53,761 nt of DNA from Pandoraea sp. ASV26 (GCF_016428915.1 NZ_JAELTP010000031.1:1-53761), one strand, 5' to 3'. Positions 1-10,076 are shown, counted from the first letter of the stretch. Made by a program: numbers and translations. Notes: a model not told the origin generated them from the sequence alone.

Positions 1-184
<184 letters not shown>

Positions 185-186
185 CC

Positions 187-1239
187 ATGACCGACATGAC
201 GAATCACAAGACCATGAGTACGGCGACCAAGCCAATGACCATGATTCAGGCGCTGCGCTCGGCGATGGACGTCATGCTCGGGCGCGACGACAACGTCGTG
301 GTGTTCGGGCAGGACGTGGGCTACTTCGGCGGCGTGTTTCGCTGCACCGAAGGTTTGCAGGCGAAGTACGGCAGCTCGCGTGTGTTCGACACGCCGATCT
401 CGGAAGGCGGCATCGTCGGCGCGGCGGTCGGCATGGGGGCGTATGGCTTGCGGCCGGTGTGTGAAATCCAGTTTGCCGACTACTTCTATCCGGCCTCGGA
501 CCAGATCGTGTCCGAGGCGGCACGCCTGCGGTACCGCTCGGCAGGCCAGTTCATCGCGCCGATGACGATCCGCATGCCCTGCGGTGGCGGTATCTATGGC
601 GGCCAGACGCACAGCCAGAGCCCGGAAGCGATGTTCACGCAAGTCTGCGGGCTGCGCACGGTCATGCCGTCGAACCCCTATGACGCCAAGGGGCTGCTGA
701 TCGCGGCCATCGAAAACGACGACCCGGTGATCTTCCTGGAGCCGAAACGGCTGTACAACGGGCCGTTCGACGGGCATCACGAGCGGCCGGTCACGCCGTG
801 GCTCAAGCATGCTTCCAGTGCGGTGCCGGAGGGCTATTACACGGTGCCGCTCGACACAGCGGCGGTGGTGCGTCCGGGGCAGGCCGTGACGGTGCTGACC
901 TATGGCACCACGGTGCACGTTTGTCTCGCGGCGGCGGAGGAAACCGGCATCGACGCCGAAGTCATCGACCTGCGCACGCTGTGGCCGCTGGATCTGGAGA
1001 CGGTCGTGAACTCGGTGCGCAAGACCGGGCGTTGCGTGGTCGTGCACGAGGCGACGCGCACCTGCGGCTACGGTGCCGAGCTTGTGGCGTTGGTACAGGA
1101 GCACTGTTTCTATCACCTCGAAGCGCCTGTCGAGCGCGTGACCGGCTGGGATACGCCGTATCCGCATGCGCAGGAATGGGCTTACTTCCCCGGCCCGAAT
1201 CGGGTGGGCGAAGCACTACGACGCGTGATGGAGGGCTGA
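187..1239 (+). CDS. bkdA2: Branched-chain 2-oxoacid dehydrogenase E1 beta subunit
   Basis: 350 residues, full length for the transketolase-like E1 beta family. The N-terminal pyrimidine-binding domain begins at TMIQALRSAMD and carries VVVFGQDVGYFGGVF and the EGGIVGAAVGMGAYG segment; the C-terminal transketolase domain runs from about residue 215 (VTVLTYGTTVHVCL, then EVIDLRTLWPLD and VVVHEATRTCGYGAE). It pairs with E1 alpha to form the decarboxylating component that hands the acyl group to the E2 lipoyl arm. The ATG at 187 follows a GGGGG run at 175-179, a usable ribosome site; an internal ATG at 214 is possible. It lies 2 bases after E1 alpha and 1 base before E2, so translation is probably coupled. 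Confidence 0.93.
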   Translation: MTDMTNHKTMSTATKPMTMIQALRSAMDVMLGRDDNVVVFGQDVGYFGGVFRCTEGLQAKYGSSRVFDTPISEGGIVGAAVGMGAYGLRPVCEIQFADYFYPASDQIVSEAARLRYRSAGQFIAPMTIRMPCGGGIYGGQTHSQSPEAMFTQVCGLRTVMPSNPYDAKGLLIAAIENDDPVIFLEPKRLYNGPFDGHHERPVTPWLKHASSAVPEGYYTVPLDTAAVVRPGQAVTVLTYGTTVHVCLAAAEETGIDAEVIDLRTLWPLDLETVVNSVRKTGRCVVVHEATRTCGYGAELVALVQEHCFYHLEAPVERVTGWDTPYPHAQEWAYFPGPNRVGEALRRVMEG

Positions 1240-1240
1240 G

Positions 1241-2725
1241 ATGGGTATTCATGTAATCAAGATGCCGGACATTGGCGAAGGCATCGCAGAAGTGGAACTG
1301 GCCGCATGGCACGTGGAATTGGGCCAGACCGTGAAGGAAGACCAATCGCTGGCCGACGTGATGACCGACAAGGCGACGGTCGAGATTCCCTCGCCGGTCG
1401 CCGGTAGGGTGATAGCGCTGGGCGGCAAGATCGGCGAAGTCATGGCGGTCGGCAGCGAGTTGATCCGGCTGGAAGTCGAGGGGGCGGGCAACCTGAAGGC
1501 TGGCATGGCCCAAACGGAGGCGGAGGCGGAGGCGGGGAGGGCGGCGCGTGAAGCGACGCGCGATACGCCGGCCGAAGTGCTCGGTGAGGCGGCGCATGCC
1601 AACGCGGGCAACGAAGCGGGGCGGGGGGCAGGCGTGGGTGCATCTGCGGCATCGACATCGGCGTCGGCGGCTGCACAAGGCGTTGGTTCAGGCGCGGTAC
1701 TCAACGTCGGGGCAAAAGCCAACGCAACCGTTGCATCCAACGTCTCACAGACAGCCATGCCGGCCAAACCGGCACCGGTAGCCGCTTCGCTGACAAAGCT
1801 GGCGACCCCGGTGCCGGCATTGGTCCAGGCGGTGCGTCAGCCTGACGACCGTCCGCTGGCTTCGCCGGCGGTACGCAAGCGCGCTTGGGACATGGGCGTC
1901 GAATTGCGCTTCGTACATGGTTCCGGCCCGGCCGGGCGCATCGAACACGGCGATCTAGACGCCTACGCGCTGGCGCGTAGCGGTGCGTCGCCGGCCGCGC
2001 CGACCCGCAGCGGTTATGCCGAGCGCAATGACGAGACGGCCGTGCCGGTGATCGGCCTGCGTCGCATGATTGCCAGGAAGATGCAGGAAGCGAAGCGTCG
2101 CATTCCGCACTTCAGCTACGTCGAAGAAATCGACGTGACCGAACTTGAAGCCTTGCGCGCCGACCTTAACGGCCGCTGGGCCGTCTCGCGCGGTCGTCTG
2201 ACGATTCTGCCGCTGCTGGTGCGCGCCATGGTCATTGCGCTGCGCGACTTCCCGCAGATCAATGCGCGCTATGACGACGATGCCGATGTCGTCACTCGTT
2301 TCGGCGCGGTGCACATGGGGATCGCGACGCAGACCGAGTCGGGGCTGACCGTGCCGGTGCTGCGCCATGCCGAGTCGCGCGACGTCTGGGCGATAGCGGC
2401 CGAGATCGCCAGGCTGGCCGACGCGGTGCGCACCAACAAGGCCACGCGTGAGGACCTGACCGGATCGACCATCACGCTGTCGAGTCTGGGTGCGCTGGGC
2501 GGCATCGTTTCCACCCCGGTGATCAATTATCCCGAGGTCGGCATCGTCGGCGTCAATCGCATGGTCGAGCGGCCGGTGATTCGCGACGGCGCCGTGGTGG
2601 CGCGCAAGCTGATGAACTTGTCGTCGTCGTTCGACCATCGCGTGGTCGATGGTATGGACGCGGCCGAGTTCATCCAGGCGATCCGGGCGCTGCTGGAGCA
2701 GCCGGCCCTGCTATTCGTGGAGTGA
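1241..2725 (+). CDS. bkdB: Branched-chain 2-oxoacid dehydrogenase E2 (lipoamide acyltransferase)
   Basis: 494 residues with standard E2 order: one lipoyl domain at 1-80 with the lipoylated lysine at about 44 ([10 protein letters not shown]), a long Ala-rich linker at about 90-200, a peripheral-subunit-binding domain at about 205-245 ([16 protein letters not shown], then [14 protein letters not shown]), and the catalytic acyltransferase domain from about 265 to the end. The signature [14 protein letters not shown] near the C terminus contains the catalytic His. It transfers branched acyl groups to CoA. The linker is longer and more Ala-rich than usual, and that stretch is very GC-rich. E1 beta stops 1 base before it; the E3 start overlaps or follows its stop. 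Confidence 0.95.
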   Translation: MGIHVIKMPDIGEGIAEVELAAWHVELGQTVKEDQSLADVMTDKATVEIPSPVAGRVIALGGKIGEVMAVGSELIRLEVEGAGNLKAGMAQTEAEAEAGRAAREATRDTPAEVLGEAAHANAGNEAGRGAGVGASAASTSASAAAQGVGSGAVLNVGAKANATVASNVSQTAMPAKPAPVAASLTKLATPVPALVQAVRQPDDRPLASPAVRKRAWDMGVELRFVHGSGPAGRIEHGDLDAYALARSGASPAAPTRSGYAERNDETAVPVIGLRRMIARKMQEAKRRIPHFSYVEEIDVTELEALRADLNGRWAVSRGRLTILPLLVRAMVIALRDFPQINARYDDDADVVTRFGAVHMGIATQTESGLTVPVLRHAESRDVWAIAAEIARLADAVRTNKATREDLTGSTITLSSLGALGGIVSTPVINYPEVGIVGVNRMVERPVIRDGAVVARKLMNLSSSFDHRVVDGMDAAEFIQAIRALLEQPALLFVE

Positions 2726-2727
2726 GC

Positions 2728-4140
2728 ATGAGTCAAAGTGAACACACGACCCTGCTGGTGATCGGCGGCGGGCCGGGCGGCTATGTCGCGGCGATTCGCG
2801 CCGGCCAGTTGGGTATTCCGACGGTGTTGGTCGAGCGCGAACAGTTAGGCGGCACTTGTCTGAACATCGGATGCATTCCGTCGAAGGCGCTGATTCATGT
2901 GGCCGAGGAATACGGGAAGGCGCGGCACTATGCGGGTGGGTCGCCGCTCGGCATTCGTGCAGGTGCGCCGGAGATCGATATTGCGCAGAGCGTGGCGTGG
3001 AAGGACGGCATCGTGCAGCGCCTCACGCGCGGTGTCGGTGCGTTGCTCAAGAAGCATGGCGTGAAGGTCGTGCATGGCGAGGCGCGGGTGGTCGACGGCA
3101 AGACGGTCGATGTCGGCATTTCCGGCGATGGCGGTGATGGCGGCAATTTGCGGATTCACTGTGAGCATCTGTTGCTGGCGGCCGGATCCGAGCCGGTGGC
3201 ACTGCCGTCGTTGCCGTTCAGCGAGCGCGTGGTGTCGTCGACCGAGGCGCTTTCGCCGAAGACGTTACCGCAGCGCCTCGTGGTGGTCGGCGCGGGTTAC
3301 ATCGGTCTTGAGCTCGGCACGGTCTATCGCAAGCTGGGCGTCGAGGTCAGTGTGGTCGAGGCGCAGGATCGCATCCTTCCCGCGTATGACGCCGAACTGG
3401 CCAAGCCGGTCGCCGATGCGTTGGTCAGACAGGGCGTTGCGCTCTATCTCGGCCACAAGGTGCTGGGGTTGAACGACGACGGTAGCGCCGTACGCTTGCA
3501 AGACGCGGACGGTGTCGAGAGCGCGCTGCCGGCCGATCGCGTGCTGGTGGCGGTGGGGCGTCGTCCCCGCACGCAGGGGTGGGGACTGGAGACGTTGCAA
3601 CTCGACCGCAACGGCGCCGCGCTGAGAATCGATGACCAATGCCGCACGTCGATGCGTGGCGTCTGGGCCATCGGCGATCTGGCTGGTGAACCTATGCTGG
3701 CGCATCGTGCGATGGCGCAGGGCGAGATGGTCGCCGAGCTGATTGCGGGCAAGCAGCGCCGCTTTGTGCCGAGTGCGATTCCGGCGGTGTGTTTTACCGA
3801 TCCCGAGATCGTCACGGCGGGCTTGTCGCCGGCCGAAGCGGCTGCCAGGGAGATCGATTGCATAAGTGCGTCGTTCCCGTTTGCGGCCAACGGCAGGGCG
3901 ATGACGCTCGATTCGACCGACGGCTTCGTGCGTGTCGTCGCGCGCAAGGACAACCATCTGATCCTCGGCTGGCAGGCGGTGGGGCGCAACGTATCGGAGT
4001 TAGCGGCGGCGTTCTCGCAATCGCTGGAAATGGGCGCGCGGCTCGAAGATATCGCCGGGACCATTCACGCGCACCCAACCTTGGGCGAGGCGGTGCAGGA
4101 AGCGGCCTTGCGCGCGCTCGGGCACGCGCTGCATATCTGA
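2728..4140 (+). CDS. lpdV: Dihydrolipoyl dehydrogenase E3 of the branched-chain complex
   Basis: 470 residues. FAD-binding [15 protein letters not shown], the redox-active disulfide [13 protein letters not shown] (Cys 44 and 49), the second dinucleotide fold [12 protein letters not shown], the [18 protein letters not shown] segment and the C-terminal His-Glu dyad HAHPTLGE are all present, so the enzyme should be active. It reoxidises the E2 dihydrolipoamide with NAD+. I prefer the ATG at 2728 because a GGAG at 2719-2722 is well placed; a GTG at 2722 overlapping the E2 stop is the alternative. As last gene of the bkd operon it is probably dedicated to this complex. Confidence 0.94.
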   Translation: MSQSEHTTLLVIGGGPGGYVAAIRAGQLGIPTVLVEREQLGGTCLNIGCIPSKALIHVAEEYGKARHYAGGSPLGIRAGAPEIDIAQSVAWKDGIVQRLTRGVGALLKKHGVKVVHGEARVVDGKTVDVGISGDGGDGGNLRIHCEHLLLAAGSEPVALPSLPFSERVVSSTEALSPKTLPQRLVVVGAGYIGLELGTVYRKLGVEVSVVEAQDRILPAYDAELAKPVADALVRQGVALYLGHKVLGLNDDGSAVRLQDADGVESALPADRVLVAVGRRPRTQGWGLETLQLDRNGAALRIDDQCRTSMRGVWAIGDLAGEPMLAHRAMAQGEMVAELIAGKQRRFVPSAIPAVCFTDPEIVTAGLSPAEAAAREIDCISASFPFAANGRAMTLDSTDGFVRVVARKDNHLILGWQAVGRNVSELAAAFSQSLEMGARLEDIAGTIHAHPTLGEAVQEAALRALGHALHI

Positions 4141-4146
4141 GAAACC

Positions 4147-4184
4147 GGGATGCGGGAGCTTGCTGATCCGGCATCCCGCATCCC
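4147..4184 (+). terminator. Stem-loop at the end of the bkd operon
   Basis: GGGATGCGGGA at 4147-4157 is repeated as its exact complement TCCCGCATCCC at 4174-4184, an 11-bp stem starting 6 bases after the lpdV stop and lying between convergent genes (ftrA ends at 4209). No U-run follows, so it may be an RNA-stabilising hairpin rather than an intrinsic terminator. Confidence 0.4.
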
Positions 4185-4208
4185 GAGTTCCCGTTCCGGT
4201 CTTGGTGG

Positions 4209-5183
4209 TCAGGCCTTGCGCATCCTTGCATCATGACCAAACTTCTCCCGATAGGCGGCCGGACTCGTATGGGCGATGCGCCGGAAGTGCCTGCGCATCG
4301 ACTCTTCCGATCCGAAACCTGCCAACTCGGCGATGCGCGGCATCGGCATGGAAGGCTGTGCTTCGAGCAACTCGCGCGCCACGGCCACACGCTCGTGCAA
4401 CAGCCACTCATAGGGTGCCATTCCGGTGGCGTCCTGAAAATGCCGTTGCAAGGTGCGTGGACTCACGGCTGCCCGTTCGGCAAGCGAGCGTAGGGTGTGC
4501 GGTAGGGCGGGGTGTTGGCGTACCCAGTCGATCAGCTTCGCCAGACGTCCGCTCTCGTCGCGCGGCATGGGTCGCGGCACAAACTGTGCCTGGCCACCTT
4601 CGCGATGCGGCGGTACCACAAGCCGCTGGGCAACCCGATTGGCCACTGCGCTTCCGTAATCCCGCCGCACCAGATGGAGCAGCATGTCGAGCCCCGCCGC
4701 CGATCCCGCCGACGTAATGATCTGACCTTCGTCGACGTATAGTGCGTCTGGTTGCACGCGCACGTTAGGGTGGCGCTGCTGCAACTTCTCGGCGTAACGC
4801 CAGTGGGTCGTCACCGTCTTGCCGTCCAGCACGCCAGCCGCCGCCAGCACAAATACGCCGGAGCAAATCGAGCAAAGGCGTGCGCCGCGCCGATGGGCTG
4901 CGCGAATCCTCTTTAGCAGCGCCTCAGGCGGCACCTCATCCGGATCGCGCCAACCTGGCACCACGATCGTGTTCGCACTATCGAGTCGCTTGAGCGCGTA
5001 GGGTGCGTTGACCGTAATGCCGCCGGCCGCACGCAGCGGTCCAGGCTCGATGGCGCAAACGCTGAAGCGATACCAGTTGACGCCAAGTTCGGGGCGCTCC
5101 AGCGCGAATAATTCGGTGACGCAACCGAATTCGAACGTGCAGAGCCGGTCATAAGCGAGCGCGACAACGAGATGATTTTCCAT
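4209..5183 (-). CDS. ftrA: GlxA/FtrA-type transcriptional regulator (PfpI-like domain plus AraC HTH)
   Basis: 324 residues. Residues about 1-185 form a DJ-1/PfpI-like domain with the nucleophile-elbow type segment CSICSGVFVLAAAG; residues about 215-315 hold the two AraC helix-turn-helix motifs (LRSLAERAAVSPRTLQRHF and IAELAGFGSEESMRRHF). This architecture matches the FtrA regulators. It is transcribed away from a rhodanese gene, and a short TGTC/GACA dyad at 5204-5217 lies between the two starts, so it probably controls the rhodanese and itself. The PfpI-like part of such regulators usually senses a ligand rather than acting as a peptidase; the ligand here is unknown. Confidence 0.85.
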   Translation of the reverse strand: MENHLVVALAYDRLCTFEFGCVTELFALERPELGVNWYRFSVCAIEPGPLRAAGGITVNAPYALKRLDSANTIVVPGWRDPDEVPPEALLKRIRAAHRRGARLCSICSGVFVLAAAGVLDGKTVTTHWRYAEKLQQRHPNVRVQPDALYVDEGQIITSAGSAAGLDMLLHLVRRDYGSAVANRVAQRLVVPPHREGGQAQFVPRPMPRDESGRLAKLIDWVRQHPALPHTLRSLAERAAVSPRTLQRHFQDATGMAPYEWLLHERVAVARELLEAQPSMPMPRIAELAGFGSEESMRRHFRRIAHTSPAAYREKFGHDARMRKA

Positions 5184-5203
5184 GGCGCAATGTTACCGGA
5201 AGT

Positions 5204-5217
5204 TGTCATTTACGACA
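5204..5217. promoter_or_regulatory. Dyad between ftrA and the rhodanese gene
   Basis: TGTC-ATTTAC-GACA, 20 bases upstream of the ftrA start and about 95 bases upstream of the rhodanese start. Its position in a divergent promoter makes it a candidate FtrA operator; the arms are only 4 bp. Confidence 0.3.
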
Positions 5218-5310
5218 CTTATCGGCCTGACGTCGCAACGGCAAAATGAGGGTTCCTGAATCGCACTACCCCTGCGGCCACCCGGGCCGCATTTTCCCGG
5301 ATCCAAGCAA

Positions 5311-5730
5311 ATGTCTACCCTTACCGAAAACAACGCCGTTACCACCGTTCCCGCAGCCGACAGCACTGCGGCACTTGCCCACTTTCGCGCGTCGCTGCAA
5401 TTTGAAACCGATTGCTCCGATGTTGCCAGTGCGCTTGCCAGCGGGTCGCCCGGCTTCGTGTTGCTCGACGTTAGAAGTCCCGCGCTATTTGCTCGCGGCC
5501 ACATTCCGGGTGCCGTGAATTTGATGCACGGCAAGATCATCGCGTCGAAGCTCGCGGATTATCCGCACGACACGCTCTTCGTGACCTACTGCGCGGGACC
5601 GCATTGCAACGGCGCAACGCGAGGCGCCATTCGGCTGGCTCAGTTGGGACGGCCAGTGAAGGTGATGATCGGCGGTGTTACCGGATGGATCGATGAGGGC
5701 TTCGACCTTGCAACGAGCGACCTTGCGTGA
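5311..5730 (+). CDS. Single-domain rhodanese-like sulfurtransferase
   Basis: 139 residues, one rhodanese domain from about residue 35. LLDVRSPALFARGHIPGAVNL is the typical CH2A-type segment, and the active loop YCAGPHCNGATR supplies the catalytic Cys (the first of the two), followed by the GGVTGWIDEGF end. Such proteins move sulfane sulfur to cyanide, thiols or protein acceptors in the cytoplasm. No signal peptide is visible. The partner is the divergent ftrA, a pairing that is common in this bacterial group. The start codon lacks a strong ribosome site. Confidence 0.85.
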   Translation: MSTLTENNAVTTVPAADSTAALAHFRASLQFETDCSDVASALASGSPGFVLLDVRSPALFARGHIPGAVNLMHGKIIASKLADYPHDTLFVTYCAGPHCNGATRGAIRLAQLGRPVKVMIGGVTGWIDEGFDLATSDLA

Positions 5731-5850
5731 TCGAGACGACGGGGAGGAGGGCCGTGGTTCCTGGGCTGAAAGGCGGCATAGCGATATCGGCAACCCAACT
5801 CTGGCTTTGAGCCATCACTGTCGGTCGCCGCAGATGGCGGAAATCGGCTA

Positions 5851-6756
5851 CTAGCTTTGCGCGCCCGCGCCGTCACGAAGCGCGTTCGCAACGACGACAA
5901 AAGCAGGCGTGGGTTGCCGACGGCTCGGATAGTACAGATGGAAGCCTGAAAACGACGGGCACCAGTCAGAGAGAACGCGTACAAGCACTCCGCTTTCAAT
6001 CTGCGACAACACGCGTTGCTCAGGAACAAAGGCAAGACCGACGCCCGCAAGCGCGGCCTTCACTGCCATCGTTGCCGTGTTGAACACGAGTTGCCCTTCG
6101 ACGCGCACATTCATTGCACGTCCTCCCTTGCTGAACTCCCATGCATAGATCCCGCCGGCCGTGGGCAGGCGGATGTTGACGCAGTTGTGCGCCGTCAGGT
6201 CCTGGGGCGTTTTGGGTTTCGCGTGCTTGGCGAAATACGCCGGCGTGCCGACGACTGCCATTCGAATGTCCGGACTGATGCGAAGGGCGACCATATCTTT
6301 GGCGACCTGCTCTCCAAGCCGCACACCTGCATCAAGCCGCTGTTCGACGATGTCTGTCAGTCCATTGTCGATCACAATCTCAATCGTGATGTCCGGGTAG
6401 TTGGGCAGCAGCCGCTCGACGACCGGCCACAACAGCCATTCCGCCGCATGCTCTCCGGCGGCGATGCGCACGACGCCTGCCGGCGAGTCGCGCAAAGCGC
6501 TTAGTGCGCTCAGCTCGGCTTCGATTTCGTCCAGACGGGGACCGACCGACTGGATCAGCCGTTCGCCGGCCTCGGTCGGGGAGATTTTCCGAGTGGTCCT
6601 GGCAAGAAGCCGTAGCCCGAGCCTGGCTTCCAGATTGCGCACGGTCTGACTGAGGGCCGACTGTGAGACGCCAAGCTTCGCGGCGGCTTTCGTGAAGCTG
6701 CCCTCCCGCGCAACGGCCAGGAATGCGGTGATATCGGAAAGATCGGAGCGCGCCAT
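5851..6756 (-). CDS. LysR-family transcriptional regulator
   Basis: 301 residues: N-terminal winged HTH (ITAFLAVAREGSFTKAAAKLGVSQ then ALSQTVRNLEARLGLRLL) and a substrate-binding domain of the type seen in regulators of short oxidoreductase operons (GVVRIAAGEHAAEWLLWPVVERL). It is divergent from a cupin relic, an aldo/keto reductase and an SDR, the usual targets for this LysR subgroup. The intergenic region of about 100 bp up to the cupin relic should carry its binding site. The inducer is unknown. Confidence 0.88.
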   Translation of the reverse strand: MARSDLSDITAFLAVAREGSFTKAAAKLGVSQSALSQTVRNLEARLGLRLLARTTRKISPTEAGERLIQSVGPRLDEIEAELSALSALRDSPAGVVRIAAGEHAAEWLLWPVVERLLPNYPDITIEIVIDNGLTDIVEQRLDAGVRLGEQVAKDMVALRISPDIRMAVVGTPAYFAKHAKPKTPQDLTAHNCVNIRLPTAGGIYAWEFSKGGRAMNVRVEGQLVFNTATMAVKAALAGVGLAFVPEQRVLSQIESGVLVRVLSDWCPSFSGFHLYYPSRRQPTPAFVVVANALRDGAGAQS

Positions 6757-6857
6757 TTATAAGCCTGTCTTCTGACTTCATGCGGATTTTAGATCTTAAT
6801 CGCAAGAAGCCGCGCTGCTACATTAAAAATCAAGACACTTACCGCTAAGGAGCGCTC

Positions 6858-7002
6858 ATGCAGAGCAGGAAAAGGGGGATCTCAGCTGTGCGCGAAGGGG
6901 CCGATCGAATATTTCACGGGCACGATGAGTATCGATGCACCGTTCGCGGGCGAGGAGCCGGCACGGATCGGCGGCGCAATGGTCGCGCTTGATTTTGAGC
7001 CA
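6858..7002 (+). pseudogene. Remnant of a cupin-domain protein gene
   Basis: A strong ribosome site (AAGGAG at 6847-6852) and ATG at 6858 begin the relic. After a frameshift near codon 6 the reading frame gives GSQLCAKGPIEYFTGTMSID, APFAGEEPARIGGAMVAL and DFEP, which matches the N-terminal half of small cupin proteins (family pattern GP-x-EYFTGTV-x-ID, EEPAR-x-GGA). The metal-binding HTH part that should follow is missing; only about 25 bp separate the break from the aldo/keto reductase start. Cupin, aldo/keto reductase and SDR is a familiar LysR-driven gene order, so this is the decayed first gene of that operon. Confidence 0.6.
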
Positions 7003-7024
7003 ACTCATCACATACAAGGAGTAG

Positions 7025-8011
<987 letters not shown>

Positions 8012-8055
8012 GCCCATATCTACGCAGTCCCACGTTCTTTACAGGGAAGATCACC

Positions 8056-8796
8056 ATGTCAGAAAACATCGCAGGAAAAGTCATCGTCATCACTGGCGCA
8101 AGCAGCGGGCTTGGTGAAGCAGCCGCTCGACGGCTGGCGCAAGACGGCGCGAATCTGGTGCTTGGGGCACGCCGCATCGATCGCCTGAAGGCATTGGCGG
8201 CGGAACTCAAGCTGCCAGACGAAGCGGCAGTGGAAACGGACGTCACGGATGCCAAGCAGGTCAAGGCGCTCGTCGATGGCGCTGTGAGGGCGTACGGTCG
8301 CATCGACGTCATCATCAACAATGCCGGTCTGATGCCGCATTCGCCTCTGGAGCGCGGGAAGATCGAAGATTGGGACCGAACGATCGACGTCAACATCAAG
8401 GGCGTTCTGTATGGCGTCGCCGCAGCGCTCCCCCATATGACGCGCCAGAAAAGAGGTCACATCATCAACGTTTCGTCGGTGGCGGGCCACAAGGTTGGCA
8501 AGAACAATGCCGTCTATTGCGCGACGAAGACTGCGGTGCGGGTGCTATCGGAAGGACTGCGTCAGGAGGTGACGCCCTACAACATCCGCACGACGATCAT
8601 TTCGCCGGGCGCGGTGCAGTCGGAACTGCCGCAGAGCATCACCGAGGCCGATGTCGCGGCGGGAATCGCTGAGTTCTACGAGAAGTTCGCCATCCCGCCG
8701 GACAGCTTTGCCCGCATGGTTGCGTTCGCAATCCAGCAGCCCGAGGACGTGGACGTTAATGAGATCCTGTTCCGCCCCACGGCCCAGGAACTGTAA
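8056..8796 (+). CDS. Short-chain dehydrogenase/reductase (SDR)
   Basis: 246 residues, classical SDR. Nucleotide-binding [16 protein letters not shown], the NNAG motif ([11 protein letters not shown]), the catalytic Ser in [12 protein letters not shown] and the YCATK Tyr-Lys pair are all present. The tail [12 protein letters not shown] is typical of quinone or ketone reductases of this group. It is preceded by AGGGAAG before ATG 8056 and probably shares a transcript with the aldo/keto reductase. Confidence 0.92.
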   Translation: MSENIAGKVIVITGASSGLGEAAARRLAQDGANLVLGARRIDRLKALAAELKLPDEAAVETDVTDAKQVKALVDGAVRAYGRIDVIINNAGLMPHSPLERGKIEDWDRTIDVNIKGVLYGVAAALPHMTRQKRGHIINVSSVAGHKVGKNNAVYCATKTAVRVLSEGLRQEVTPYNIRTTIISPGAVQSELPQSITEADVAAGIAEFYEKFAIPPDSFARMVAFAIQQPEDVDVNEILFRPTAQEL

Positions 8797-8813
8797 AACG
8801 GCAGTGAACTAAT

Positions 8814-8940
8814 GTGGACAGGCTGGCCCGCAGCATCATCGACGCGATGCACGCGGTCGGGCTCAAGCGGTTGAGCTTCATCGGTTCGATGGGGATCTAC
8901 GGCGAAGTGCCGGGCGAGAAATACCGCGGCATTTTTGACT
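8814..8940 (+). pseudogene. Internal fragment of an NAD(P)-binding (NmrA/epimerase-like) protein gene
   Basis: The frame encodes LARSIIDAMHAVGLKRLSFIG and then SMGIYGEVPGEKYRG, a recognisable internal piece (beta-alpha-beta end and SSMGIY-type motif) of short NAD(P)H-binding reductases. Neither the N-terminal GxxGxxG nor a C-terminal half is present; similarity ends near 8935 and the VapC gene starts (on the other strand) shortly after. It continues the decayed reductase operon and marks the left edge of the foreign patch at 8970-11650. Confidence 0.5.
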
Positions 8941-8973
8941 GTGGAATTGAAGCGCCGCAGCTAAGCTATGAGG

Positions 8974-9363
8974 TCAGACATACCGGACCGGTGCGAAGTC
9001 GTAGCGTCGGATCTGATCGTCGTGGGTGAGCAGTACGATTCCTTCAGCGATCGCTTGGGCCACGAGGAGACGGTCAAACGGATCGCGGTGGATCGGCGGC
9101 AGCCTCGCGACTTCGAAAGTATGGGCGGCCTCGATGGAGAGCTCCTCATAGCCGGCGTCAAGCAAGCTGCGTCGCAGAACGCGCGCATCGACTTGAAAGT
9201 CGTCGCGCCCGAGCGAGCTCTTGATGATGATTTCCCAGAGGCTGGCCACGCTGAAGTACAGTGTGTAGCCGGGGTCTTCGATTGCCTCTCGCGCAGCGAC
9301 AGGCAGATCTGGATGATCTGCGGCCGCCCAAATTAGCAGATGGGTGTCGAGCAGCAGTTTCAC
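8974..9363 (-). CDS. PIN-domain ribonuclease toxin (VapC type)
   Basis: 129 residues, single PIN domain. The metal-binding acidic residues are visible: Asp in LLLDTHLLIW, Glu in SLWEIIIKSSLG, Asp in DPFDRLLVAQA and the late Asp in LLTHDDQIRRYD. VapC toxins are Mg-dependent endoribonucleases kept inactive by the antitoxin encoded just upstream. The start overlaps the antitoxin stop by 4 bases (ATGA-type), a strong sign of a TA operon. It faces the relic at 8814-8940 and lies about 600 bp from the dif site. Confidence 0.9.
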   Translation of the reverse strand: MKLLLDTHLLIWAAADHPDLPVAAREAIEDPGYTLYFSVASLWEIIIKSSLGRDDFQVDARVLRRSLLDAGYEELSIEAAHTFEVARLPPIHRDPFDRLLVAQAIAEGIVLLTHDDQIRRYDFAPVRYV

Positions 9364-9611
9364 TGCGCTTTTCCTTCAAAGAGATCGGCCATTTGGTCCG
9401 AACCCATCGTGTCGAAATCCGTAGGGATCTTGATCTGACCCTTGAGGAAACCGATGCGCGGCACGGGCTTCTCGGTCTCTTGGTCGATGCGCGAGACCTT
9501 CACCAGCGGCTTACCAGCCTTTGCAATGATGAAAGGCTCGCCGTTGTTCACGATCTCTTCGATCAGCCTTGACAGGTTCGTCTTGGCGTCGTGGATGTTG
9601 TAGACGTGCAT
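9360..9611 (-). CDS. Phd/YefM-family antitoxin
   Basis: 83 residues. The N-terminal MHVYNIHDAKTNLSRLIEEI and FIIAKAGKPLVKV form the Phd/YefM dimeric DNA-binding fold, and the C-terminal acidic tail (DTMGSDQMADLFEGKAQ) should wrap the toxin. It precedes the VapC-type toxin with a 4-base overlap. A GGAGTAA ribosome site and repeated TGAACTTAGTT elements lie directly before the start, which suggests autorepression by the complex. Confidence 0.9.
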   Translation of the reverse strand: MHVYNIHDAKTNLSRLIEEIVNNGEPFIIAKAGKPLVKVSRIDQETEKPVPRIGFLKGQIKIPTDFDTMGSDQMADLFEGKAQ

Positions 9612-9622
9612 GATTACTCCTT

Positions 9623-9647
9623 TGAACTTAGTTCACTGAACTTAGTT
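9623..9647. promoter_or_regulatory. Putative operator of the toxin-antitoxin operon
   Basis: TGAACTTAGTT occurs twice (9623-9633 and 9637-9647), and the overlap creates the dyad AGTTCA-C-TGAACT at 9630-9642. It lies 12-36 bases before the antitoxin start, as expected for a Phd-family autorepressor site. Confidence 0.5.
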
Positions 9648-9651
9648 TATA

Positions 9652-9915
9652 TTAAATCGTGTAATTTTGCCAGTGTCTGCCATGCTTGGCACTTGTAAGC
9701 CGCTCGACAATCGCCCACGAGGGAACCGTCTTTTCGCCGGTGCGCAAGTATCGGAAACCTTGGTCGGTATTCAGCTCAACCAGTAGTGTGAGTGCCTCAT
9801 CATCGGAGGAGGTTATCTCAAAGAATTCGAGCAGGCCTAGTTCCTTAGCCTTGCACAAACAAGCGTTTAGGTCGTGCCTGAACTCCCTGTTGCGCAGAAC
9901 GTTGGTCTCGATTAC
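9652..9915 (-). pseudogene. Hypothetical protein gene, probably 5'-truncated
   Basis: An open frame of 87 codons ends at 9652 and runs back to a stop at 9916-9918, with no ATG or GTG at its 5' end; the only conventional start is a TTG at 9858 giving 68 residues. The product contains LGLLEFFEITSSDDEALTLL and FRYLRTGEKTVPSWAIVERL, which looks like real coding sequence (balanced composition, few rare residues), but I do not recognise the family. Its missing 5' end lies about 35 bp from the dif site, so truncation by recombination near dif is plausible. Confidence 0.4.
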
Positions 9916-9950
9916 CTAGTGACGCAGAAACCCTTTTAGCCGTGAAATTT

Positions 9951-9978
9951 AATTCGCATAATGTACATTATGTTAAAT
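9951..9978. other. dif: Chromosome dimer resolution site dif (XerCD target)
   Basis: The 28 bases read as XerC arm AATTCGCATAA, central TGTACA and XerD arm TTATGTTAAAT. The known E. coli dif has the same layout: XerC arm GGTGCGCATAA, centre TGTATA, XerD arm TTATGTTAAAT. The XerD arm is identical, the centre differs at one base, and the XerC arm matches in its inner 7 bases. Such a match by chance is very unlikely. It means the window covers the replication terminus, or a Xer-using mobile element carries a dif copy. The palindromic core CATAATGTACATTATG spans 9957-9972. Confidence 0.85.
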
Positions 9979-10076
9979 AATGGATTCGCACCGTAAATCC
10001 ACTACACCTGAGCGCGCATGAGTTCGCGGACAGAAATCTAGGTGGACTGCTGCCGGAATTAAGACACTTTCCAGCC

